DNA of 24,359 bases from CALKZN01 sp964633815 (GTDB lineage: Bacteria; Pseudomonadota; Gammaproteobacteria; Arenicellales; Arenicellaceae), in the NCBI GenBank assembly GCA_964633815.1, contig CAZWHW010000026.1:1-24359 (forward strand), written 5' to 3'. The translations under genes were made by a program, and so were the position numbers. Positions 6,875-14,676 of the stretch are shown piece by piece. The notes beneath the pieces were generated by a model, which was not told the DNA's origin, did not search any database, and saw nothing but the letters and a program-made list of their open reading frames with translations. Position 1 is the first letter of the stretch. Each line of letters begins with the position of its first letter.

Positions 6875-7921
6875 ATGTCTAATGTGACTATGCGCCAAAT
6901 GCTAGAAGCAGGCGTACACTTCGGCCATCAAACACGTTTTTGGAGCCCAAAAATGGCTCCGTACATCTTTGGTGAGCGCAATAAAATTCATATCATTAAT
7001 TTGGAATCAAGTTTGCCAATGTTTAATGACGCGATGAACTTCATCGGTGGCATTGTTGGTAATGGTGGCCAAGTAATGATGGTTGGTACCAAGCGTGCGG
7101 CAAGCAAGCTAGTTGCTGAAGCAGCACAAAAAGCAGAATGTCCATATGTCAATCATCGTTGGTTGGGCGGTATGTTGACTAACTTCAAAACGGTTAAAAA
7201 TTCAATCAAGCGTTTGAAAGAATTGGATTCAATGATGGTTGAAGGTGGAACTGCTCGATTTTCTAAGAAAGAAGCATTGTCACTTGAGCGTGAGCGCGTC
7301 AAGCTTGAACGCAGCTTGGGCGGCATTAAGAACATGCGTGGTTTGCCAGATGTGTTGTTTGTGATTGATGTTAAGCAAGAATATATTGCTATTAACGAAG
7401 CAAGAAAATTGGGTATTCCAGTCGTTGCAATTGTTGATACAAATTGTAAGCCTGATGGTGTTGATTACATTATTCCAGGTAACGATGATGCGATTCGTTC
7501 TATTAAACTATATGTAGATGTTTTAGCGGACACCATCATTGATGCGCGTCGTTCATCACAAAATGCGGTATCGAATTTTGAAGCAAATGATGAAGGTTTT
7601 GTTGAAGTTGATGCTAAGGGTGAGGCAATTGCAGCTGATGCTGTAAAAGAAGTTAAACCGGCACCGGCACCAACAGCAAAACCAAAGCCAAAACAAAAAG
7701 CAGTCGAGCCTGCTCCAAAGGCAAATGCTGCTGACAAATTAACGGATATTAATGGTATTGGTCCAGTAATTGAAAAGAAATTGATTGCGGCTGGTGTTAC
7801 AACTTTCAAGCAGATTGCTGAGTGGACAGCTGCAGACATCGAAAAATTTGATGAAAAGTTGAGCTTTAAAGGTCGAATTGATCGTGAAGAGTGGGTTAAA
7901 CAAGCGCAAGCTAAAGTTTAA
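6875..7921 (+). CDS. rpsB: 30S ribosomal protein S2 with C-terminal helix-hairpin-helix extension
   Basis: Ribosomal protein S2 of the small subunit. Residues 1-230 match the normal S2 core (MRQMLEAGVHFGHQTRFW, HRWLGGMLTNF, GLPDVLFVID, IPVVAIVDTNC, YIIPGNDDAIRSI). The protein continues to 348 residues, against about 241 in Escherichia coli. A Pro/Ala/Lys-rich linker (about 231-286) leads to a compact domain (288-348) with a DINGIGPVIEKKL helix-hairpin-helix motif and the ending FKGRIDREEWVKQA. Similar tails occur on some other proteins, including alphaproteobacterial L21 and NuoE. The frame is open from a GTG at 6842, but ATG 6875, with AGGAA upstream and the family N-terminus, is the real start. 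It is co-transcribed with tsf. Confidence 0.96.
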   Translation: MSNVTMRQMLEAGVHFGHQTRFWSPKMAPYIFGERNKIHIINLESSLPMFNDAMNFIGGIVGNGGQVMMVGTKRAASKLVAEAAQKAECPYVNHRWLGGMLTNFKTVKNSIKRLKELDSMMVEGGTARFSKKEALSLERERVKLERSLGGIKNMRGLPDVLFVIDVKQEYIAINEARKLGIPVVAIVDTNCKPDGVDYIIPGNDDAIRSIKLYVDVLADTIIDARRSSQNAVSNFEANDEGFVEVDAKGEAIAADAVKEVKPAPAPTAKPKPKQKAVEPAPKANAADKLTDINGIGPVIEKKLIAAGVTTFKQIAEWTAADIEKFDEKLSFKGRIDREEWVKQAQAKV

Positions 7922-7949
7922 TTCTCAATCTTCTATTTAACTATTCTTT

Positions 7950-7971
7950 GGCCGGAAGCAACGCTCCGGTC
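7950..7971 (+). terminator. rpsB-tsf intergenic hairpin (attenuator-like)
   Basis: GGCCGGA / TCCGGTC pair around a small GC / GC stem with a one-base bulge and an AAC loop. There is no T tract after it, so it is more likely a partial attenuator or RNA-processing stem than a full terminator. It lies between rpsB and tsf, where lower downstream expression is known in other bacteria. Confidence 0.4.
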
Positions 7972-7994
7972 TGTATAACTATAAGAGGTTTATC

Positions 7995-8867
7995 ATGGCA
8001 ATTACAGCCGCATTAGTTAAAGAGCTTCGTGAGCGCACTGGCGCTGGCATGATGGAGTGCAAAAAAATTCTTACTGAAACTGACGGTAATATCGACATAG
8101 CAATTGAAGAATTGCGTAAGCGTGGTGCAGCAGCAGCTGACAAGAAGTCAGATCGTATTGCTGCGGAAGGCACAGTTGTGGCATTAGTTTCTGCTGAAAA
8201 AGGCGTTTTGTTGGAAGTGAATTGCGAGACAGATTTTGTTGCTAAAGATGAAAACTTTGTCGCTTTTGCTCAGAATGTTGCGCAGACTATTTTAGATAAT
8301 GATTCACAATCTGTTGATGCGTTATCTTCTGAAACTTTGGCGGGTGCTGAATCTTCTGTTGAAGAAGCTCGTTCTGCATTGGTTCAAAAGATTGGTGAAA
8401 ATGTTCAGATTCGTCGTTTTGAAACGGTTGCAGGAAAAGGCCAAACGATTTCTTCATATCAGCATGGTAAAAATATTGGCGTATTAGTTAAAACGAGTGG
8501 TGACGATGAGTTAGGTCGTGATTTAGCAATGCATATTGCTGCGTCTAGCCCAATTTGCATCAGCGAAGATCAAATTCCAGCTGATCAAATTGAGAAAGAA
8601 AAAGAAATTTTCTCTGCACAAGCGGCTGAAAGTGGTAAGCCTGCTGAAATTATTGAGAAAATGGTTGTTGGACGTTTACGCAAATTTGTCAATGAAGTCA
8701 CATTGCTTGGTCAATCCTTTGTTAAGGATCCCGATCTGACGGTTGAAAAACTTTTGAAATCAAAAAATGCCGAAATCAGCAACTTTGTTCGTTATGAAGT
8801 TGGTGATGGTATTGAAAAGAAAGAAGATGATTTTGTTGCAGAAGTGATGGCGCAAGCAAAAGGCTAG
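7995..8867 (+). CDS. tsf: Elongation factor Ts
   Basis: Guanine-nucleotide exchange factor that regenerates EF-Tu-GTP during translation. The 290-residue product is of normal length. The N-terminal UBA-like domain carries the signature VKELRERTGAGMMECKKIL. The core has the conserved EVNCETDFVAKDENF segment and the dimer/EF-Tu-contacting region with HIAASSP. It follows rpsB, as in nearly all bacteria, with AAGAGG before the ATG, and is followed by a strong terminator that closes the rpsB-tsf operon. Confidence 0.98.
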   Translation: MAITAALVKELRERTGAGMMECKKILTETDGNIDIAIEELRKRGAAAADKKSDRIAAEGTVVALVSAEKGVLLEVNCETDFVAKDENFVAFAQNVAQTILDNDSQSVDALSSETLAGAESSVEEARSALVQKIGENVQIRRFETVAGKGQTISSYQHGKNIGVLVKTSGDDELGRDLAMHIAASSPICISEDQIPADQIEKEKEIFSAQAAESGKPAEIIEKMVVGRLRKFVNEVTLLGQSFVKDPDLTVEKLLKSKNAEISNFVRYEVGDGIEKKEDDFVAEVMAQAKG

Positions 8868-8890
8868 AATACTTTATTTTCTTTTTAATC

Positions 8891-8928
8891 CGCCGCGAGC
8901 AAAACAGACTGTTTCTCGCGGCGTTTTT
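8891..8928 (+). terminator. Strong Rho-independent terminator after tsf
   Basis: Nine-base-pair GC stem (CGCCGCGAG / CTCGCGGCG) extended by an inner AAACAG / CTGTTT pairing and followed by TTTTT. It lies 23 bases after the tsf stop, ending the rpsB-tsf operon; pyrH therefore needs its own promoter. Confidence 0.9.
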
Positions 8929-9023
8929 CGTTAGAATAACCACATTCATTTTGGTGGAAGTAAGATTTTAATCAAAATGTGTAAAACAATAATAAACCAC
9001 TTGATCTTATAGAAGGTTATATC

Positions 9024-9746
9024 ATGACAAATGCCCCCGTTGTTCGACGTGTATTATTAAAGCTTAGTGGTGAGGCACTGAGTGGTGAGCAAGGTTTTGG
9101 TATAGATACGTCAATCTTGAATGCAGTATGTGCGGAAGTGAAGGCTTTATCTGATACAGGTGTCCAAGTTGCTGTTGTGATCGGTGGTGGTAATTTTTTT
9201 CGTGGTATCAGCGCTTCCGAAGCAGGCCTTGAAAGGGCCACTGCTGATTATATTGGCATGTTGGCTACGGTGATGAACTCTTTGGCATTGCAACAAGGTT
9301 TAAAACAAATGGGTGTCCAGGCGCGGGTGCAATCAGCGATTCCTATTTCTCCTGTTTCTGAGCCTTATGTTCGTTTACGCGCATTGAAGCATTTGAATAT
9401 GAATCGAGTGGTTATTTTTGCTGCTGGCACAGGCAATCCGTATTTCACAACTGATACGGCTGCTAGTCTTCGTGCTGCTGAAATTAATGCTGATGTATTG
9501 ATCAAGGCAACTAATGTGGATGGTGTTTATGACTCGGATCCAAAAAGTAACCCTGAGGCTAAGCGTTATAAAAGCGTCTCTTATGATGAGGTTTTACAAA
9601 AACGTTTAGGAGTGATGGATGCAACGGCGATTGCCTTGTGCCGGGATAATAATTTAAAACTACAAGTGCTTTCAATTTCAGACACGGGCGCATTGGTCAA
9701 AGCGGTTTGTGGAGAAGATGTTGGCACAGCTATTGTGGCTAGTTAA
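9024..9746 (+). CDS. pyrH: UMP kinase
   Basis: Phosphorylates UMP to UDP with ATP in de novo pyrimidine nucleotide synthesis; bacterial UMP kinases are hexameric and belong to the amino-acid kinase fold. The 240 residues match the family length. Motifs visible are RVLLKLSGEAL near the N-terminus, VIGGGNFFRG, TDTAASLRAAEI and KATNVDGVYDSDP near the nucleotide-binding site. It begins the second transcription unit of the cluster, after the tsf terminator. AGAAGG precedes the ATG. A weak promoter-like pair may lie around 8951-8978, but it is not convincing. Confidence 0.98.
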   Translation: MTNAPVVRRVLLKLSGEALSGEQGFGIDTSILNAVCAEVKALSDTGVQVAVVIGGGNFFRGISASEAGLERATADYIGMLATVMNSLALQQGLKQMGVQARVQSAIPISPVSEPYVRLRALKHLNMNRVVIFAAGTGNPYFTTDTAASLRAAEINADVLIKATNVDGVYDSDPKSNPEAKRYKSVSYDEVLQKRLGVMDATAIALCRDNNLKLQVLSISDTGALVKAVCGEDVGTAIVAS

Positions 9747-9779
9747 TGAATAATTGAAAAGTGAAGTTGAATAATTGAG

Positions 9780-9800
9780 CCGAACGAAAATTACGTTCGC
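9780..9800 (+). terminator. Weak hairpin between pyrH and frr
   Basis: CGAACG / CGTTCG inverted repeat with a 7-base loop, followed by CTTTA only. Too weak for a full terminator; it could tune readthrough from pyrH into frr. The dyad is seen, the function inferred. Confidence 0.3.
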
Positions 9801-9839
9801 TTTAAACTAGATTTGAAGGTTAGAAAATAAGGTATTCCA

Positions 9840-10397
9840 ATGATTGATGATATTTTACAAGATGCAGAAAAACGCATGCAGAAATCTATTGAATCGTTGA
9901 AAACAGTGTTGGCAAAAGTGCGTACTGGTCGCGCAAGCCCAGCATTGGTTCAGCATTTATCTGTGGATTATTATGGTACACAAACACCTATTAGTCAGGT
10001 GTCAAATATCACAGTTCAAGATGCTAGAACATTAGGTATCCAGCCTTGGGAAAAGCAGATGGTGCCATTAATTGAAAAAGCGATTTTGGAATCTGATCTT
10101 GGCTTGAACCCAGTTACTGCGGGAGAAATTATCCGCATACCATTGCCGCCATTGACTGAAGATCGTCGTAAAGAGATGGCGAAAATGGTCAGCGCTGAAG
10201 GTGAGGGTGGTAAAGTGGCAATTCGAAATATCCGCCGTGATGCGAATACAAACTTTAAAGAACTTTTAAAAGAAAAAGACATTACTGAAGATGATGACAA
10301 AGTAGCACATGATCGTGTGCAAAAACTAACAGATACTTATATTGTTAAAGTAGATGAAGTTGTTGCTGAAAAAGAAAAAGAAATTATGACTGTGTAA
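9840..10397 (+). CDS. frr: Ribosome recycling factor
   Basis: Works with EF-G to split post-termination ribosomes into subunits. The protein is 185 residues, identical in length to the Escherichia coli factor. It contains the hallmark KVRTGRASPALV segment, YYGTQTPISQVSNI, the PLPPLTEDRRKEM helix and the NIRRDAN region. AAGG lies upstream of the ATG. It sits in its usual place after pyrH and 23 bases before uppS. Confidence 0.98.
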   Translation: MIDDILQDAEKRMQKSIESLKTVLAKVRTGRASPALVQHLSVDYYGTQTPISQVSNITVQDARTLGIQPWEKQMVPLIEKAILESDLGLNPVTAGEIIRIPLPPLTEDRRKEMAKMVSAEGEGGKVAIRNIRRDANTNFKELLKEKDITEDDDKVAHDRVQKLTDTYIVKVDEVVAEKEKEIMTV

Positions 10398-10420
10398 ATT
10401 TTTGCTTAACGGTTGTTAAA

Positions 10421-11143
10421 GTGAATAAACCAAAACACATTGCAATTGTCATGGATGGCAATGGCCGCTGGGCTAAAGCCCAAGGCAAAGTGCGAACAGA
10501 TGGTCATGAAGCAGGTTTTAAGGCGGTTCAAGAAATTATTAAAGCCTGCGTACAGAGAGATATTCGTTATTTGACTGTTTTTGCCTTTAGCAGTGAAAAC
10601 TGGAATCGACCTAAGTCTGAAGTTTCGACTCTAATGCAAATTTTCACCAAAGCATTGAAAGATGATGTTGCTGATTTGCGCAAAAATGGAGTAGAAATTA
10701 GGTTGATTGGTGATATTTCCAAGTTTAATGTGACTATTCAGAAGCTAGCTATGCGAGCACAAAATGCTACTCCAGAAGAAGTGCGGCTAACATTAAATTT
10801 GGCTGTAAATTACGGCGGCCGTTGGGATATTACTCAAGCCGCGCAACAGTTAGCTGTCAAGGTCGCAAAAGGAGAGATTAAACCGTCTGATATAAATGAA
10901 TCAAGTTTTGATTCTGTAATGGCGACAACTGGAACACCTGATCCAGATTTAGTGATTCGAACCAGCGGTGAACAGCGTATTAGCAACTTTTTATTATGGC
11001 AAAGTGCTTATGCGGAATATTATTTTACGGATGTGTTGTGGCCTGATTTTACACCATTAGAATTAGATAAAGCCTTGTTGGATTTTTCCAAGCGTAATAG
11101 ACGTTTTGGATTAACAACTGAGCAAAGAACAGTCTCAGCATAA
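10421..11143 (+). CDS. uppS: Undecaprenyl diphosphate synthase (cis-prenyltransferase)
   Basis: Condenses isopentenyl diphosphate onto farnesyl diphosphate to make undecaprenyl diphosphate, the lipid carrier for peptidoglycan and O-antigen. The N-terminus has the signature HIAIVMDGNGRWA with catalytic D12. Also visible are FAFSSENWNRP and the C-terminal RTSGEQRISNFLLWQ motif. The length of 240 is normal. The start codon is GTG with a poor Shine-Dalgarno, consistent with coupling to frr just upstream. It precedes cdsA by 12 bases. Confidence 0.97.
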   Translation: MNKPKHIAIVMDGNGRWAKAQGKVRTDGHEAGFKAVQEIIKACVQRDIRYLTVFAFSSENWNRPKSEVSTLMQIFTKALKDDVADLRKNGVEIRLIGDISKFNVTIQKLAMRAQNATPEEVRLTLNLAVNYGGRWDITQAAQQLAVKVAKGEIKPSDINESSFDSVMATTGTPDPDLVIRTSGEQRISNFLLWQSAYAEYYFTDVLWPDFTPLELDKALLDFSKRNRRFGLTTEQRTVSA

Positions 11144-11155
11144 TTTGAGGTCCTC

Positions 11156-11968
11156 ATGTTAAAACAGCGTGTTATTACTGCCGTGGTATTACTGCCTATT
11201 ATTTTAGTGGCTTTGTTTTTAGAAAATGTTTGGTTGTGGCGAATTGTGGTGAGTGTTTTTATTGCCATTGCTTGGTGGGAATGGATTAGGTTAGCTCAGG
11301 TGCAACATAAAACTATGTATATAGTCTTAGCGACATGTATTTTGTTAGGGCTAATGACTATGTTTGCTGGTGTTGGATATATATTTGGCGTGGTTTTATT
11401 TTCAATATTGCTTTGGCTGATAGCAATACTGTGTTGTTTTTTGATGCCTGAAAAAATGAATCAAGTAATTTTGCCACAAACTAAGTTATTGTTTGGTTCT
11501 TGGGTGTTAGCGTTTACATGGTGGTCATTGATTTGGCTTAGAGAACAAGCAAATGGTGCCTTTTGGGTTTTAGGTTTTTTGATGATTATATGGTTGGCTG
11601 ATACAGGCGCATATTTTGCGGGCAAGCGTTTTGGTAAACATAAATTAGCTCCTTTGATTAGTCCAGGTAAGACTATCGAGGGTTTATTCGGTGGCATTAT
11701 CTGTGTCATGATTTATGCGCTCATATTACTAACACTATTTAATGAAGTATTTATCGTCTCAGGCTTTGTTTTGGTGGTTTTGTCAGTCATTATTGCCATA
11801 GTTTCTGTGGGCGGTGATTTGTTTGAAAGTTGGATGAAACGTCATGCTCGCATTAAGGATAGTAGTAAAGTCCTTCCTGGACATGGTGGTGTTTTGGATC
11901 GATTCGATAGCCTAATTGCTGCATTGCCTTTTATGCTAGGTACTTATGCATATATGACCGGCTTGTAA
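11156..11968 (+). CDS. cdsA: Phosphatidate cytidylyltransferase
   Basis: Integral inner-membrane enzyme that makes CDP-diacylglycerol from phosphatidate and CTP, the precursor of all major phospholipids. The 270-residue protein is dominated by hydrophobic segments. It ends with the family signature KDSSKVLPGHGGVLDRFDSL (about 234-253), which contains the metal-binding Asp residues. GAGGT precedes the ATG. It lies between uppS and dxr as in Escherichia coli. Confidence 0.97.
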   Translation: MLKQRVITAVVLLPIILVALFLENVWLWRIVVSVFIAIAWWEWIRLAQVQHKTMYIVLATCILLGLMTMFAGVGYIFGVVLFSILLWLIAILCCFLMPEKMNQVILPQTKLLFGSWVLAFTWWSLIWLREQANGAFWVLGFLMIIWLADTGAYFAGKRFGKHKLAPLISPGKTIEGLFGGIICVMIYALILLTLFNEVFIVSGFVLVVLSVIIAIVSVGGDLFESWMKRHARIKDSSKVLPGHGGVLDRFDSLIAALPFMLGTYAYMTGL

Positions 11969-12010
11969 TGGGCTTGAGTTTTTATTGTATTTTTAGAATA
12001 AAATAAATCG

Positions 12011-13174
12011 ATGAAAAAAAGAATTGCAATTCTTGGTTCTACTGGTTCGGTTGGTTGTAGCACATTGTCCGTTATCCAGCAGCATCAAGAGAAGTATGAG
12101 GTATTTGCTCTTACAGCGGCGACCAATGTTGAAAAGATTTTGGCGCAATGTTTGCAGTTTTCTCCAAAAATAGCAGTAATGGCTGATGAAAAATCTGCTG
12201 AGAAATTAGCCGAAAAGTTGACGGCAAAAGGAAGCGAAACCACGGTGCAAGCTGGGCAACAAGCATTGGTAGAGTTGGTTCAATATCAAGAAATTGATGC
12301 AGTCATGGTTGCTATTGTTGGTGGAGTTGGTTTGGAACCATCTCTAGCGTCTGTAAAGCAAGGCAAGCAAGTGATGATTGCTAATAAGGAGCCGTTGGTC
12401 ATGGCGGGTAATTTATTCATGGCTGAAGCAAAAAAAAACGCTGCCCAAATATTGCCAATCGATAGTGAACATAATGCTATTTTTCAATGCTTACCGTATC
12501 CGATTGTTGAAAAAAAACATATTCGTAGATTGATTTTAACGGCTTCAGGAGGACCTTTTTTAGACAAGCGATGGCAAGAATTGCATGATGTAACTCCAGA
12601 GCAAGCTATAGCACATCCTAATTGGAGTATGGGACCTAAGATTTCGGTTGACTCTGCCACAATGATGAACAAAGGTTTGGAATTGATTGAGGCGACTCAT
12701 TTATTTGATTTATCGGCAGAAAAAATCGATATAATGATACACCCACAAAGTGTCATTCATTCGATGGTTGAATATATTGATGGCAGTCATTTGGCGCAAT
12801 TAGGGTCCCCAGATATGTGTATTCCGATTGCGCATGCGTTGGCATTTCCTGAACGTGTAGAGTCTGGAGCTGAATCGTTAGATCTGACTCATATTGCTAA
12901 TTTAAATTTTCAAGAACCTAAATGGTCTGAAATACCTTGCTTACAGTTGGCTAAACAAGTTGCGTTGGCTGGTGGTGCGTTGCCAATTGTGATGAACGCA
13001 GCAAATGAAGTTGCCGTTGAACATTTTATTAAAAAAACTATAGGCTTCACAGAAATTTACTCACTGATTGATAAAGTTCTTTATGGTGCCGATTTAAGTG
13101 AGCCTCAGTCAATTGATGATGTGTTAGCTATTGATAGTCAAGCCAGAATACGAGCCGTTGAATTGATGCATTAG
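12011..13174 (+). CDS. dxr: 1-deoxy-D-xylulose-5-phosphate reductoisomerase
   Basis: Second enzyme of the non-mevalonate isoprenoid pathway, converting DXP to 2-C-methyl-D-erythritol 4-phosphate with NADPH; it supplies the substrate chain used by UppS two genes upstream. Visible features are the Rossmann motif GSTGSVG (9-15), ANKEP (124-128), the metal-binding DSEHNA (D151, E153), TASGGPF, and SVDSATMMNKGLE with the HPQSVIHSMVEY loop. At 387 residues it is of ordinary length (398 in Escherichia coli). Confidence 0.98.
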   Translation: MKKRIAILGSTGSVGCSTLSVIQQHQEKYEVFALTAATNVEKILAQCLQFSPKIAVMADEKSAEKLAEKLTAKGSETTVQAGQQALVELVQYQEIDAVMVAIVGGVGLEPSLASVKQGKQVMIANKEPLVMAGNLFMAEAKKNAAQILPIDSEHNAIFQCLPYPIVEKKHIRRLILTASGGPFLDKRWQELHDVTPEQAIAHPNWSMGPKISVDSATMMNKGLELIEATHLFDLSAEKIDIMIHPQSVIHSMVEYIDGSHLAQLGSPDMCIPIAHALAFPERVESGAESLDLTHIANLNFQEPKWSEIPCLQLAKQVALAGGALPIVMNAANEVAVEHFIKKTIGFTEIYSLIDKVLYGADLSEPQSIDDVLAIDSQARIRAVELMH

Positions 13175-13213
13175 TTTTGTGTCGATAAATTTAATCCTTT
13201 AGAAGAAATTACC

Positions 13214-14572
13214 ATGTCATTTATTTATAGCATCATCGGTTTTACTATCGCTATTGCGATTTTAGTGACAGTACATGAATTTGGGCATTATTGGGTTGCA
13301 CGACGTCTTGGCGTCAAAGTGCTGCGCTTTTCCGTGGGTTTTGGTAAGCCTTTATGGAAAAAAGTTGCTGGCAAAGATCAGGTTGAATATGTCATAGCTG
13401 CTATTCCTTTAGGCGGTTACGTGAAAATGCTTGGTGAAGGTGATGATGAATATACTGAAGCTGAAGCTCATAGAGCATTTGATAATCAATCACTTTGGAA
13501 GCGAGTAGCCATTGTGTTTGCTGGACCGCTTATTAATTTTATTTTTGCAATATTTATTTATATGGGCTTGAATCAATATGGGTTTCAAGCAATTCAACCT
13601 GTTGTTGGAGAAATTCCAAATAATTCGATTTTATATAAAGCAGGAGTTCGCGAGAATGATCGATTATTAGCAGTTGATGGTAAGAATTTTAATTATTTCC
13701 GAGAGCATAATTTATATGTATTTAATCGTGCCTTAGGCCGAGATAGTATGGGTTTAAAAATTGTGCGAGATGGAGTTGAGCAAAATATCAATGTAGATTT
13801 TTCAAAGTTGACCGTAAAAAGCTATAAACCGAATTTTCTAGCGTGGGAGATTGGTTTGCAAAGTGTTCGCCCCAAAGCTTTGCCTGTGATTGCTGAAGTG
13901 ATTGATGGTTTTCCTGCTAAGGAAGCTGGATTGCAGGCTGGTGATAAAATTGTGAAGGTTAATGACCAGCCGATTGCATCATGGGCAGAGGTTGTTAAGA
14001 ATATTTCTGGTGCGGATGAAGGTTTAATGGATGTAGGTGTTGAGAGAGAAGGGAGCTTTAAATGGGTTTCATTGCGACCTAAAGTTATAGAGCGAGAAGG
14101 ACAACTAATTAAACAGATAGGCATTGCCCCACAAGTAACGCCAGTTTCTCAAGATTTATTATTTATGCATCATGATACATTTTCTCAGAGTTTGGACCGC
14201 GCATTAGCCCAAACATGGCAAATGTCGGCTATGATTGTTCGAGTGTTATCGAAAATGATCGTTGGGGAAGCTTCGCATGATAATATCAGTGGCCCAATTA
14301 CTATTGCCTCAATTGCGGGTGAGGCATTGCAGCTCAGTTGGGTATATTATTTGTCTATTTTGGCTGCAATAAGTATCAGTTTAGGTGTGATGAATTTATT
14401 ACCAGTGCCGATGTTAGATGGAGGTCATTTATTGTATTACGCAATTGAGGCGATCAAAGGGAGTCCATTATCAGAGCAATCAATGATTGTTGGACAAAAA
14501 ATAGGCTTGGTTTTGTTAGCAGGTTTGATGTCACTCGCTTTTTATAATGATATATTTCGACTGCTAAATTAA
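13214..14572 (+). CDS. rseP: Site-2 zinc metalloprotease RseP
   Basis: Intramembrane protease that cuts the anti-sigma factor RseA (releasing sigma-E) and clears signal-peptide remnants in the inner membrane. The zinc site HEFGH lies in the first membrane helix (H21, E22, H25), and the second motif NLLPVPMLDGGH carries D402. Two central periplasmic PDZ-like domains are visible by their spacing and GLQAGDKIVKVND-type sequence. The 452-residue length is typical. It lies directly upstream of bamA, as in most relatives, with AGAAG before the ATG. Confidence 0.97.
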   Translation: MSFIYSIIGFTIAIAILVTVHEFGHYWVARRLGVKVLRFSVGFGKPLWKKVAGKDQVEYVIAAIPLGGYVKMLGEGDDEYTEAEAHRAFDNQSLWKRVAIVFAGPLINFIFAIFIYMGLNQYGFQAIQPVVGEIPNNSILYKAGVRENDRLLAVDGKNFNYFREHNLYVFNRALGRDSMGLKIVRDGVEQNINVDFSKLTVKSYKPNFLAWEIGLQSVRPKALPVIAEVIDGFPAKEAGLQAGDKIVKVNDQPIASWAEVVKNISGADEGLMDVGVEREGSFKWVSLRPKVIEREGQLIKQIGIAPQVTPVSQDLLFMHHDTFSQSLDRALAQTWQMSAMIVRVLSKMIVGEASHDNISGPITIASIAGEALQLSWVYYLSILAAISISLGVMNLLPVPMLDGGHLLYYAIEAIKGSPLSEQSMIVGQKIGLVLLAGLMSLAFYNDIFRLLN

Positions 14573-14676
14573 ATTAGTGTTTATCTTTGATGTAAATTAA
14601 TAAGAATTTGACTTCAATGTTTTGTTGCTTGCCGAATAGCGAGCTAGAGAAATTGTTGTCTTAAACGGGAGTACTC

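Noticed and set aside
7465..7839. A 124-codon open frame antisense to the rpsB tail
   Set aside because: It mirrors the Ala/Pro/Lys-rich linker and domain of S2; low-complexity coding sequence often leaves the opposite strand open, and there is no ribosome-binding site or family resemblance.
14573..14676. A sigma-E promoter between rseP and bamA
   Set aside because: No GGAACTT-N16-TCTGA-like match was found in the 104-bp gap, although bamA is often under sigma-E control.
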